Source: Actinomycetes bacterium | GTDB lineage: Bacteria > Actinomycetota > Acidimicrobiia > Acidimicrobiales > RAAP-2 | Direction: 5' to 3' | DNA length: 23,889 nucleotides | Assembly (NCBI GenBank): GCA_021791615.1 | Contig: JAJYWG010000453.1 | Location: 1-23,889 of the forward strand | Shown: positions 1-10,386 of the stretch, piece by piece | Layout of the letters: each line of letters begins with the position of its first letter | Position numbering within the stretch: position 1 is the stretch's first letter | The notes under the pieces: model-generated | The model's database searches: none | What the model was told of the DNA's origin: nothing | The model's input: the letters and a program-made list of their open reading frames with translations, nothing else | Made by a program: the position numbers and the translations under genes

Positions 1-1
1 C

Positions 2-691
2 CACGCGAAACACGCGTACGCGCCCTCCTGCCCACAGGTCTCTTCTCCAGCCGTCCCTTGGGTGGTCATCTCCCCAGGTCAAAGGACAGGTTCGGCCACC
101 AACGCCACCGGTCTCGCGTCGGAGTCTTCAGTTGCCACAGACGATCCGGTCAACAAAATCGACCCCAGTGGGATGATGACTATCGGCTCCAATACATACA
201 CATGTACGACAACAGGCTGCCAAGTGGACGCGTCAACCGCGCGGGCGCTTAACTCGATTGGAGTGACAGATGCCAAGATTGCGCGACTGAGCGAGTTCAC
301 GAAGATCAAAGTCAACCCAGCCCTCTGTCCAGGGGGCATCTGCTGGGTTTACACGCCGTTACTGCTGTTCATGGGTGCGCCGGGACGCAATCCAAATAAG
401 GGCGCGACTGAGTTCATCATCTGGTCAAATCTTTACAGAACAAAGACAGGAGCGTGTTCTTCGTCAGGTACAACAAACTGTAAAACAACACAAGTTTGGA
501 AAACAATGTGGGCAGGTGATGGGCCCACAACACGGAGAGATCAGTCAATCGAGGCGCATACACACATGAGAACATGGGAATGGGGAGATCTAGCACTCAC
601 ACTCTATAAGAGGGCCTTGAAGGCCGTAGCGAATGGTACAGTGACGGCTACAATCACCGGAGGCTCCGGCTGTGGGAGCTTGGTGGTCTAG
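2..691 (+). CDS. C-terminal fragment of an RHS-repeat-type protein with a cysteine-rich variable tip (5' end outside window)
   Basis: The frame is open from the left edge to a TAG at 689-691, so the gene probably enters from outside; a GTG at 62 is the first possible internal start. Around 137-175 it encodes TDDPVNKIDPSG, which resembles the DPxxxxDPSG junction that ends the RHS core and precedes the polymorphic tip. The usual RYYD-type core sequence just upstream is not visible, so the core is degraded or truncated. The ~170-residue tip has paired cysteines (CTTTGC, CPGGIC, CSSSGTTNC), suggesting an extracytoplasmic disulfide-bonded domain; I recognise no toxin family in it. The region is visibly less GC-rich than the rest of the window, a sign of horizontal transfer. 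The next gene starts 5 bp downstream, the position immunity genes take. The RHS link is fairly secure; the toxin role is inference. Confidence 0.6.
   Translation, partial: HAKHAYAPSCPQVSSPAVPWVVISPGQRTGSATNATGLASESSVATDDPVNKIDPSGMMTIGSNTYTCTTTGCQVDASTARALNSIGVTDAKIARLSEFTKIKVNPALCPGGICWVYTPLLLFMGAPGRNPNKGATEFIIWSNLYRTKTGACSSSGTTNCKTTQVWKTMWAGDGPTTRRDQSIEAHTHMRTWEWGDLALTLYKRALKAVANGTVTATITGGSGCGSLVV
133..152 (+). repeat. RHS-junction direct repeat, copy 1
   Basis: The 20-bp sequence tgccacagacgatccggtca occurs here and again, identically, at 1942-1961. In both places it encodes ATDDPV in the RHS junction, and similarity continues more weakly downstream (the following DP and TIG residues align). 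Two identical junction repeats bracketing a tip plus a downstream gene is the arrangement expected from recombination of RHS tip cassettes. Confidence 0.8.
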
Positions 692-696
692 GAACG

Positions 697-1923
697 ATGA
701 CTGTTCGGGTTCTCCATCGGCGTCGCGTACTCGTCCCGGTCGTTGTGGCGGTCGCTGCTGTCGTGGGGGTGATTGCGTTTCTGTCGGTCGGCGTAGGCAG
801 TTCCAATCGTTCCAGATGGACGGCGTCACTTGCCTACGTTCCTCCGGCGCCGCCCAACTCGGTGCCTCCAACAGTCGTTACCCACGAAGTGTTTGACTCC
901 CCGGTCGTGCAGACCATGACCTGCACGCACGACAAGTTCTGCCTTGCGGTTGGTTTCGGATTCCCGTCGATTGCGCGATCAGCGACGGAGCCCGTGAGCA
1001 CTTACAACGCGCTGTTGCTCGCCAACGGAAAGTGGGGAAAGGTCTCCCTGCCCACGCCACCGACGCCTCCTTCTCAACTGCTCATGAATGTCACGTGCAC
1101 AGCGGGGGCATCATGTGTCGCGACCGGTGCCGCCTCTGGAAGCAAATTTAATCCCAACACCGGCTGGGGCGACGCGTTCCTGGTTGCTGGGAGCGGCGTA
1201 GTGACAGTGCGCCGCGTCGTCCCGCCGAAGGAGTTCGTGGGGTACGATTCGCACTGCTCAGGTACGAGTCACTGCCTGATGGTGGGTAAGGTGTTCACAG
1301 GCGTGAATCCGGCCGCGATCGTGTCCGGAACACTTGAGATGCGCGACGAGAAGGTGAGCAGACCACTCGGACGAAAACACAGGAGCGGCCTTTCTGGGAT
1401 CTCGTGCCCTGCGTCAAACACGTGCTATGCGGTGGGTTATCTCACAGTGGGACGTCGCAACCAGGAGGCAGTGGTGGTCGAAGGGAACGGCACGAACTGG
1501 CACCGCATGCCCCTACCGCATCTTGATGGGCACAGTTCGTCATTGCAGTCGATTTCGTGTGCGTCGGTGACCAGCTGTGTAGCTGTTGGCGAAATCACAC
1601 GCGATGGCGTTCCAAGCCGCCCTCTTGCCTTGGAGATGCTCGACGGCTCCTGGAGCACGATGAGTATCTCGCAGGCCGTGCTCAACCACGGAGATTTCAC
1701 AGCAGTGACGTGTTTCACTGCGACGGAGTGTCTTGCAGTGGGTGACGGTTCGACTTCCACATCGTCACCCACCAGCGGCGGCACTGCGGCTTCCTTTCAG
1801 GGAGGGGACTGGCAGGTCATCCAGGTCCCCAAAGTAGCGATATCCATGGACCATCTCGCCTGTCTGAACTCTGATGAGTGCTTCGCTATCGCCGGCCAAG
1901 ACATCATAGAATTCAAGAGGTAG
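697..1923 (+). CDS. Membrane-anchored seven-repeat protein with one CX5C pair per repeat (probable seven-bladed beta-propeller)
   Basis: 408 residues. An arginine-rich start is followed by a hydrophobic segment (about residues 11-34) acting as signal anchor, then a proline-rich linker, so the rest should lie outside the membrane. Seven repeats of about 51 residues follow. Each has a CX5C pair next to an AVG-like strand: Cys76/82, 134/140, 187/193, 237/243, 288/294, 339/345 and 389/395. The protein has no other cysteines. Seven short beta-rich repeats, some containing W and G, suggest a seven-bladed propeller with a disulfide in each blade. The repeat resembles the SC-x5-C-xAVG repeats of uncharacterised secreted actinobacterial proteins. 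It starts 5 bp after the RHS tip gene with at best a weak ribosome binding site, so translation may be coupled. Function is unknown; an immunity or partner role for the RHS tip is inference. Confidence 0.7.
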   Translation: MTVRVLHRRRVLVPVVVAVAAVVGVIAFLSVGVGSSNRSRWTASLAYVPPAPPNSVPPTVVTHEVFDSPVVQTMTCTHDKFCLAVGFGFPSIARSATEPVSTYNALLLANGKWGKVSLPTPPTPPSQLLMNVTCTAGASCVATGAASGSKFNPNTGWGDAFLVAGSGVVTVRRVVPPKEFVGYDSHCSGTSHCLMVGKVFTGVNPAAIVSGTLEMRDEKVSRPLGRKHRSGLSGISCPASNTCYAVGYLTVGRRNQEAVVVEGNGTNWHRMPLPHLDGHSSSLQSISCASVTSCVAVGEITRDGVPSRPLALEMLDGSWSTMSISQAVLNHGDFTAVTCFTATECLAVGDGSTSTSSPTSGGTAASFQGGDWQVIQVPKVAISMDHLACLNSDECFAIAGQDIIEFKR

Positions 1924-1936
1924 AGGAGATTTGAGG

Positions 1937-2002
1937 TCTTCTGCCACAGACGATCCGGTCAGCCGGATGGATCCATTCGGCAACGCGACCATCGGCGAGT
2001 GA
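1937..2002 (+). pseudogene. Decayed second RHS junction fragment
   Basis: In one frame this stretch encodes SSATDDPVSRMDPFGNATIGE and then TGA at 2000-2002. It aligns with the SSVATDDPVNKIDPSGMMTIG segment of the first gene. It has no start of its own and the tip is missing after a few residues, so it is a leftover of an RHS tip cassette and not a gene. The reading frame differs from that of the CX5C-repeat gene ending at 1923. Confidence 0.65.
1942..1961 (+). repeat. RHS-junction direct repeat, copy 2
   Basis: Identical over 20 bp to 133-152. The repeat spacing of about 1.8 kb defines a unit holding one tip and one downstream gene. Confidence 0.8.
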
Positions 2003-2116
2003 CAGCTTTCTGTTCACGCTTTGACACGGCGGCTGGCGAAACTCACCGACCCGTCACACCTCGGGAGCTGCCGTCACCACTTGCGCCGCCCCTCGACTTC
2101 CCAGCCTGCCCGTGCC

Positions 2117-2788
2117 CTACTGAACCGGCTCGTCGCCAGGGAATGGTCTCGAGCGGCTCGGGATGGGCGGGCCGTGCTTGCTCACGCCGGTAAGCACCGC
2201 ATCCACGGCTCGCTCGGTCCACTGGGGGTCGGCAGCGGTCCCGAAGACTTTTCGGGCGAAGACGGCGCCGACGAGCATGTCGAGGGCAAGATCCACGTCG
2301 AGATCGGAATCGGTATCGAGCTGGCCGCGATGCCAGGCCCGTAGGAGAAGTTCGCGCGCGAAGGCCAGTCGGGGAGCGATGACTCGTTGCCGGTGCAGTG
2401 CCAGCGCCTGAGGGTCGCCGTGCGCCCCCAGGATCCCTCCGATGACCTCCAAACAGGACTCCGAGAAGCGGTCGTCGAACTCGCGAAGGAACGTGACCAG
2501 CTCTTCGCGGGGATCGGTGTCGGGTCGAACGGAGAGCTCGGTGCAATCCGCGGCGATGACAGACGTCAGCAAGTCTGCTTTGTCGCGGTAGCGCCGGTAG
2601 ATCGTGGCCCGGGCAACGCCAGCTTCGGCAGCTACCCCGTCCAGGGTCACGTTGGCGTACCCTCGCTCGGTCAGCAGACGTCGGGCCGCGTCAGCGATGG
2701 CATCGGTCACGCGTTGGTCACGAGGACGCCCGGCCGGTCCCCCCGTTGGCTTTCCACCCAGGACTCGAGAGGGGCGCCTTCGGGTCAC
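2117..2788 (-). CDS. TetR-family transcriptional repressor
   Basis: 223 residues. The N-terminal TetR helix-turn-helix is clear at about residues 27-75: RRLLTERGYANVTLDGVAAEAG followed by the recognition helix ARATIYRRYRDKADLL. The remainder is the all-helical ligand-binding and dimerisation domain, diverged as usual. The GTG start at 2786-2788 overlaps the TGA of the upstream transporter by 4 bp (GTGA), so the two genes are co-transcribed and probably translationally coupled. This makes it the likely local regulator of the efflux pump, acting at the palindrome near 4482-4499. The ligand cannot be told from sequence. Confidence 0.92.
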   Translation of the reverse strand: MTRRRPSRVLGGKPTGGPAGRPRDQRVTDAIADAARRLLTERGYANVTLDGVAAEAGVARATIYRRYRDKADLLTSVIAADCTELSVRPDTDPREELVTFLREFDDRFSESCLEVIGGILGAHGDPQALALHRQRVIAPRLAFARELLLRAWHRGQLDTDSDLDVDLALDMLVGAVFARKVFGTAADPQWTERAVDAVLTGVSKHGPPIPSRSRPFPGDEPVQ

Positions 2789-4476
2789 AGCACCACCGGT
2801 GCCGGCGCGGGATCACCCCATCTGCCTTCGTCCCCTGTGGTGCTCTCGGGTGCCGACGTTGTAGGGCCCGATGGCGCGGGCGCATGACTGGCCACGAAGT
2901 CACGCTGGCGCGTGAGCGCGAGCGCCAGGATCGCCCCAACGAGCGCGACGAGGGCTGAGATGACGAGCAAATGGTCGAGCGTGCTCGAGAAGCCGATTCG
3001 GTAGGCCGACAGGATGGCATGGCGCTGCGCGGGGGCAAGCGTGACCGTGAGTGTACGCACTTGCCCGGATGCCATTGCTGTTCGGAGCGCCGCTGCACGC
3101 CCCGCCGCCGCTGCACGCCCCGCCGGCGAGGCCAGCAGGACCTGGGTGACCTTTCCCTGGATCTGGTGGAGGAACACCGCCCCCAGCGCGGCGATCCCGG
3201 TGGCGATACCCACCTGGCGGAACGTGCTGTTTGCGCCCGAGGCCATGCCACTTCGCTCAGGGCGGACGACCGAGATCGCCGCGGACGAGAGCACCGGGTT
3301 GATGATCCCGACGCCGATGCCGGCGACGACAAACCCCGGCAGGAGCACCGTCCAGGCCGAGCTCGGGCGGGTGGTGGACATGAGCGCACATCCGACAGCG
3401 GTGATCAGCAGTCCGAGACCCAAGAGGTAGCGGGTTGGGAAACGTACCGTGAGCTTTCCGGCCAAGGGTGCGACCAAGAACGCCAGGAGGGTGATGGGCA
3501 GGAACCGGAGACCTGCTGCAAAGGGTCCGTAGCCCAGGTCGTCTTGGATGTAGAGGGTGAGGTACAAGAACATCGCAAAGATCGATGCCGACACGGCAAA
3601 CGCTGCCACCGAGACCCCGACCATTGCCGGGCGCCGGAACAACCCCAGGTCGAGCATCGGATCACGTTGTTTCGCCTCGACCACCAAGAAGGCGGCAAAC
3701 AGCACGCCGGCACCGACCAGCATGCCGACGATCTCGGCACTGCGCCACCCGTCTGTGTTCCCGCGAACCAAGGCGAGCACGAGGAGAAAGAGAGCGATCG
3801 AGAACGTCCCGAACCCGGCCCAGTCCACTCGGTGCCCGGCTGGGTCGCGAGATTCTTGTACGCGCGTCAAGGTGATCACGGTCGCGAGCGCCCCGATGGG
3901 GACATTCACGAAGAAGATCCATCTCCATCCGATGCCGCTCGTGATGGCCCCGCCCACCAGCGGTCCCACGGCGACGGCACCGCCGACCACGGCGCCGTAG
4001 ATGCCGAACGCCGTTCCGCGCTCACGTCCGGAGAAGGCCTGGGCAATCAGCGCCAGCGACGTCGCGAACATGATGGCCCCCCCGACACCTTGGGCCGCCC
4101 GTGCGAGGTTGAGCATGAGCGAACTGGTCGACAGTCCACACGTGAGCGACGAGAGCGAGAACACGACGAGGCCGATGGCGAACACCTCGCGCCGGCCGAA
4201 CATGTCGCCGATCACCCCCGCCGTCAGGAGGAACGCAGCCAGGGTTAGCGAATAGGCATCCACCACCCATTGGAGGTCGCTGAAGGAGGAATGGAGCGAG
4301 CGCTGGATCGAGGGGAGCGCCACGTTGACCACGGTGATGTCCAGCAGCAGCATGAATATGGCGGTGCAGACGGCGATCAGGGTCCACCACTTGCGATCGA
4401 CGGTTCTCACGATGTGTCGCGCCTTTCCAGTCTCGGTTCCCGGCGGCCCCGTCGTCGAAGCAGCTGATCCCGTCAT
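2785..4476 (-). CDS. MFS drug/proton antiporter, DHA2 (EmrB/QacA) family, 14 TMS
   Basis: 563 residues, the usual length for 14-helix DHA2 pumps, which export drugs or other hydrophobic compounds in exchange for protons at the cytoplasmic membrane. Family motifs are visible: LDITVVNVALP in TM1 (motif D1), GDMFGRRE between TM2 and TM3 (motif A), ARAAQGVGGA in TM4 (motif B) and GAVAVGPLVGG in TM5 (motif C). The ATG at 4474-4476 has no ribosome binding site; a GTG at 4408-4410, preceded at 11 nt by GGAAAGG, gives a protein shorter by 22 residues and still complete, so the start is uncertain. It is the first gene of a two-gene unit with TetR. The loop near the last helix contains a tandem AAAGRA-type duplication. 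Confidence 0.93.
   Translation of the reverse strand: MTGSAASTTGPPGTETGKARHIVRTVDRKWWTLIAVCTAIFMLLLDITVVNVALPSIQRSLHSSFSDLQWVVDAYSLTLAAFLLTAGVIGDMFGRREVFAIGLVVFSLSSLTCGLSTSSLMLNLARAAQGVGGAIMFATSLALIAQAFSGRERGTAFGIYGAVVGGAVAVGPLVGGAITSGIGWRWIFFVNVPIGALATVITLTRVQESRDPAGHRVDWAGFGTFSIALFLLVLALVRGNTDGWRSAEIVGMLVGAGVLFAAFLVVEAKQRDPMLDLGLFRRPAMVGVSVAAFAVSASIFAMFLYLTLYIQDDLGYGPFAAGLRFLPITLLAFLVAPLAGKLTVRFPTRYLLGLGLLITAVGCALMSTTRPSSAWTVLLPGFVVAGIGVGIINPVLSSAAISVVRPERSGMASGANSTFRQVGIATGIAALGAVFLHQIQGKVTQVLLASPAGRAAAAGRAAALRTAMASGQVRTLTVTLAPAQRHAILSAYRIGFSSTLDHLLVISALVALVGAILALALTRQRDFVASHAPAPSGPTTSAPESTTGDEGRWGDPAPAPVVL
3091..3126 (-). repeat. 18-bp tandem duplication within the efflux gene
   Basis: Two adjacent 18-bp units (3091-3108 and 3109-3126) match at 17 of 18 positions. 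They encode a repeated Ala/Gly/Arg hexapeptide in the loop before the last transmembrane helix. The length is a multiple of three, so the frame is kept. Confidence 0.75.
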
Positions 4477-4481
4477 TTTAA

Positions 4482-4499
4482 ATACAAGCCGTATCGTAT
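4482..4499 (-). promoter_or_regulatory. Candidate TetR operator/promoter of the efflux unit
   Basis: ATACAAGCCGTATCGTAT is an imperfect 18-bp palindrome of the form ATACnAnnCGnnTnGTAT (12 of 18 positions symmetric), a size typical of TetR-family operators. It starts 6 bp upstream of the transporter ATG. The overlapping minus-strand TATACGAT is a plausible -10 element, so a bound repressor would block initiation. The assignment to the neighbouring TetR is inference from position. Confidence 0.5.
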
Positions 4500-4732
4500 A
4501 GGAAAAGAGTGAGAGCTCCGGTGAATCTCGGGAGCCACCCGTGAGGTCTGCTCTGACAGCCCGTTCTCTCTACGCAGAGATGAGGGGTGTCTCCTTCGTC
4601 GAGCCCGGAGTGAGGTGATGGGAGCGCGGCCCGTACGTCGGTCGTAGGGCTCCTGGGCCCGCGCCGTCGATCCGCAACTGTGCTGAAGAGCCTGCCGAGT
4701 AGGGCATGCGAGAACGGAGGGAGTGGGAAGTG

Positions 4733-5593
4733 ATGAGAGGTCCACAACGTGCCGCCAGGGGCGGAGCAGTGCTGGCAACTGCGATTGCTCTATCGATGGT
4801 GCTCGGGGCGGGAACCGCCTCGGCTGCCTTTGCTCGGATCGGGGCACGCAGCGTTCGAGGCAGCCATGAGCAGGCCGGGGTGCTGGTGCCGGCCCACCCC
4901 CGAGTCCGCCTACCGCTACGGGGAGGCACGGTGGACAGCCTCAACTGGTCCGGCTACGCGGTCACCCCCGGGAGCGGGGTGAGCGGGGTCACCGGCACCT
5001 TCCGCGTGCCATCCGCCGGTCTCGTGCCCCCGGGCTTTGCCGCGACCTGGACTGGGATCGGCGGCTACACGACTTCGGATCTCATTCAGGCCGGTGTGGC
5101 CGAGCAGTCCATCCCCAGCACGACATTGCTGGGTTCCCAGTACTACGCGTGGTACGAGCTACTCCCCACAGTTTCGGTACCGCTCACCGACTGTGTCGGG
5201 GACGCCGCATGCAACGTAGCGCCCGGAGACCAGGTCACCGTGACAATCCACGACGTTGCCGGAAACACCTGGCGCATCACGGTCACCGACTCCACGAAGT
5301 GGTCGTGGACGAAAGACGTGGCGTACGCTTCCTCGGGATCATCGGCCGAGTGGATCCTGGAAGCCCCCACGCTTGACGTTGCCCAGACCTTGCTGGCTCC
5401 TGTCGGCACCGTGTCGTTCGGTCCGGTCTCGACTTTCACAGCCGCGGGGGTGACGCAGACGATTGCCCAGGGCGACCCGACCACCATCGACTTGAGCCCG
5501 GGGATCGTGAACGAGGCAACCGTGTCCGCACTCGCCGCCAACGGCCAGTCGTTCAACGTCTGCTCCTACTCGCAGACCTGCGCGGCTCCGTAG
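4733..5593 (+). CDS. Secreted glutamic peptidase, family G1 (eqolisin)
   Basis: 286 residues from ATG 4733. This start is preferred over the in-frame ATG at 4706 because GGAGGGAG lies about 9 nt before it and the signal peptide then begins at once (hydrophobic residues 11-29, TASA cleavage site near 31). The mature part carries the G1 signatures: LNWSGYAV, GVTGTFRVPS, WTGIGG...LIQAG and YYAWYELLP, PGDQVTVTI, then SAEWILEAP. In this family a Gln and a Glu form the catalytic dyad; the best candidates are Gln119 (in LIQAG) and Glu206 (in SAEW). Two cysteines (CVGDAAC) and a C-terminal pair (CSYSQTC) may form disulfides. G1 enzymes characterised so far work at acid pH, so an acid-active exported protease is expected. 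It is divergent from the efflux unit and appears monocistronic. Confidence 0.88.
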   Translation: MRGPQRAARGGAVLATAIALSMVLGAGTASAAFARIGARSVRGSHEQAGVLVPAHPRVRLPLRGGTVDSLNWSGYAVTPGSGVSGVTGTFRVPSAGLVPPGFAATWTGIGGYTTSDLIQAGVAEQSIPSTTLLGSQYYAWYELLPTVSVPLTDCVGDAACNVAPGDQVTVTIHDVAGNTWRITVTDSTKWSWTKDVAYASSGSSAEWILEAPTLDVAQTLLAPVGTVSFGPVSTFTAAGVTQTIAQGDPTTIDLSPGIVNEATVSALAANGQSFNVCSYSQTCAAP

Positions 5594-5611
5594 GTTCGGC
5601 CGGAAAAGCCC

Positions 5612-5659
5612 GACTGGGGCCCGACTCGAGCCCGAGACTGGGGCCCGACTCGAGCCCGA
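5612..5659. repeat. Two perfect 24-bp tandem repeats between convergent genes
   Basis: 5612-5635 and 5636-5659 are identical 24-bp units. Each contains the palindrome CTCGAG inside a GGGC...GCCC arm pair. They sit in the 97-bp gap between the stops of the peptidase gene and holB and have no coding explanation. Confidence 0.85.
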
Positions 5660-5678
5660 CCGGGGCCGGACCCCGTGG

Positions 5679-5708
5679 GGGACCCTCGTCTCAGAGGCCG
5701 AGGGTCCC
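5679..5708. terminator. Hairpin at the convergent gene ends (possible bidirectional terminator)
   Basis: A perfect 10-bp inverted repeat (gggaccctcg / cgagggtccc) with a 10-nt loop lies between the convergent peptidase and holB genes and includes the holB stop codon at 5691-5693. No T-run follows on either strand, so an intrinsic terminator of the classic kind is not shown. Position and stem strength make a transcription-end or mRNA-stability role plausible. Confidence 0.4.
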
Positions 5709-6878
5709 GAGTCGGACCATGAGCGCTTCGAGCAGCAGCATCTCGTTGGGGTTGGACCGCAGGGCGCGTGAGGCGTCGGAGACGAGCTGGACCGCGTCTT
5801 GGCAGCGTCGTACCCGCTCCTGGTCGGGGTGACCACCCTGCCGGCCACCCGCCGAACCACCCTGCCGGGCACCCGGCGGACCCCCCGGCACGCCCGCCTT
5901 CGAGGAGTCTGAGGGGGTGGTCAGGGCATCGAGCATGAGGTCTCGATAGGTGCGGGCGAGCGCGCCCAGGCCGGAGCGGAGCATGTCGGTACGCCAGCGC
6001 CGCTCTTCGCGATGCTGGGCGTCCATCAGGTCCTTGCGCCCTGGCAGCGCCCGTTCGCCTGATCGCTGGGCGTCAGTCTTCAGGACCTCGATCTCGTGTG
6101 CGTGGCGAGCCCGCACGGGCTCGACCGCCGTCTCGACGGAGTCGAGGAGCGATCTGGCAAGTGCAGCGGCAGTCGAGCCCAGGCCGTCGAGCCGTTTCGG
6201 CACCGTTCGCCAGAGCTCGAGCCTGTTGCGGAATTCGGGATCGGTCGCGAGCAGGCGGGCACGGTCGACGTCCCCGTCGGCTTCGTCTGCCGCGAGCTCG
6301 GCAACTGCGCGGTCGACACCCGAGCGAACGAGATCGGCGAGGATCATCGAGTGGGGAACCGGAGGAAAGGTGATCTTCACGCATCGGCTGGCTACCGTGG
6401 CGAGCTCTGGTGGGATGTCGTGGGCAAGCAAGAGGAAAACAGTCGTCGGGGGGGGCTCCTCGACGGTCTTCAAGAGCGCCGGGACCGAGCGGGCAGCCAA
6501 GTGGGCGTCGGGGACGACCAGCACTTGGCGAGGAGCGCTGAAGGGTCGGCGTTGGGCCAGCGCGACGAGCTTCCGGGCGTCGTCGACTCCGAGAGCGGCA
6601 CCGGTACGCTCGACGGTGACGATGTCGGGGTGAGTACCGGCCATGGCCTTGTGGCAGGAATCGCACTGCCCGCACCCCCCGTTCGGGCAGACCAGTGCAC
6701 CGGCGAATGCTCTTGCCGCGGGAGTGATCCCCGAACCCGGCGGGCCGACGATCAGATAGGCATGGACCGGGTGTCGGGCCAGGGCACGAAGCCTGTTCAC
6801 GGCGTCTGACTGGCCGACGACATCGCCGAACAGCTCCATGGATGGCAGCTCCTCGGATACGCCGGGCAAGGTGCTCAC
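5691..6878 (-). CDS. holB: DNA polymerase III clamp-loader subunit delta-prime
   Basis: 395 residues. Delta-prime is the stator subunit of the clamp loader that places the beta clamp on primed DNA. Visible features are: an AAA+ N-terminal fold starting LFGDVVGQ; a P-loop position GPPGSGIT at 45-52; a zinc-site cysteine set Cys64/69/72/75 (CX5CX2CX2C); a Walker-B-like VLVVPDAH followed by LLKTVEEPPPTT; and the SRC motif at 164-166, which supplies the arginine finger. The P-loop lysine is replaced by isoleucine, so this subunit should not bind ATP, as known for E. coli delta-prime. Near residues 345-370 is a Gly/Gln/Arg-rich low-complexity linker, then the C-terminal oligomerisation helices. 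The GTG start at 6876-6878 overlaps the tmk stop (GTGA), so the two genes are coupled. Confidence 0.92.
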   Translation of the reverse strand: MSTLPGVSEELPSMELFGDVVGQSDAVNRLRALARHPVHAYLIVGPPGSGITPAARAFAGALVCPNGGCGQCDSCHKAMAGTHPDIVTVERTGAALGVDDARKLVALAQRRPFSAPRQVLVVPDAHLAARSVPALLKTVEEPPPTTVFLLLAHDIPPELATVASRCVKITFPPVPHSMILADLVRSGVDRAVAELAADEADGDVDRARLLATDPEFRNRLELWRTVPKRLDGLGSTAAALARSLLDSVETAVEPVRARHAHEIEVLKTDAQRSGERALPGRKDLMDAQHREERRWRTDMLRSGLGALARTYRDLMLDALTTPSDSSKAGVPGGPPGARQGGSAGGRQGGHPDQERVRRCQDAVQLVSDASRALRSNPNEMLLLEALMVRLGTLGL

Positions 6879-7515
6879 CCGCCTTCGCTCGGGAATCGGC
6901 GCGATCCGGGGAGGCCGAGCCGGCGTTCGACGGCGCGCATGATCTCGTCATGTACTTGAGGGGTGTCTCCTTCACCGTCGACCACGACCCAGTCTTTTTC
7001 GGCCGCGAGAGAAAGGAATCCCTCCCGGACCCGTTCGTGGAAATCATCTTGGAGCCGTTCGAGGCGATCGGGAGCGCTTGACGCCAGGCGGCGGCGTGCC
7101 AAAGGCACCGGCACGTCCAGCAGGATCGAAAGATCCGGCGCCAGGTCGTCGGCAGCCCATTCCACGATCTGGCGAAGGGCGGCAACGCCGAGCTGCCGGC
7201 CAGCCCCTTGATACGCCAGCGTCGAACCTGAGTAACGATCGGTCACGACCCACTTACCATCCTCGAGCGCTGGCCGGACGACCTCGTCGACGTGCTGCGC
7301 ACGATCGGCGGCCATGAGGAGCGCTTCGGCTCGGGCGACTGGGTGGGGAAGCGACACGTCCAATAGAAGCCCTCGGATCTCTTTGCCCAGTGCGGTTGCT
7401 CCCGGTTCGAAAGTGAGCAGGGCGCCGAGCGCTTTCGAGAGCATCTTGGCCTGGGTGGTCTTCCCGCACCCGTCGATGCCTTCCACGGCGATCAGGCGGC
7501 CGCGGTGGAAAGAGC

Positions 7516-7519
<4 letters not shown>
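6875..7519 (-). CDS. tmk: Thymidylate kinase
   Basis: 214 residues, normal length. It phosphorylates dTMP to dTDP with ATP in dTTP synthesis. Visible are the P-loop GIDGCGKT (14-21) and the dTMP-site EPG at 38-40. DRYSGSTLAYQGAGR and a lid segment with several arginines (ARRRLASSAPDRLERL) are also visible. The start is the rare TTG at 7517-7519: it overlaps the topA stop as TTGA, GAAGG lies 4 nt ahead of it, and no other start codon precedes the P-loop at a reasonable distance. The gene is therefore probably translated by coupling from topA, which would tie dTTP supply to the replication genes on the same message. Confidence 0.95.

Positions 7520-10386
<2,867 letters not shown>

Noticed and set aside
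2971..4248. 425-codon open frame on the plus strand opposite the MFS gene
   Set aside because: Its translation is rich in Arg, Glu, Gln and His with no fold signature, and it mirrors the codon pattern of a clear 14-helix transporter. It is a high-GC shadow frame.
4553..4581. CTGACA with a 17-nt spacer as promoter of the G1 peptidase
   Set aside because: The -10 position reads AGAGAT, too poor a match to report as a promoter.
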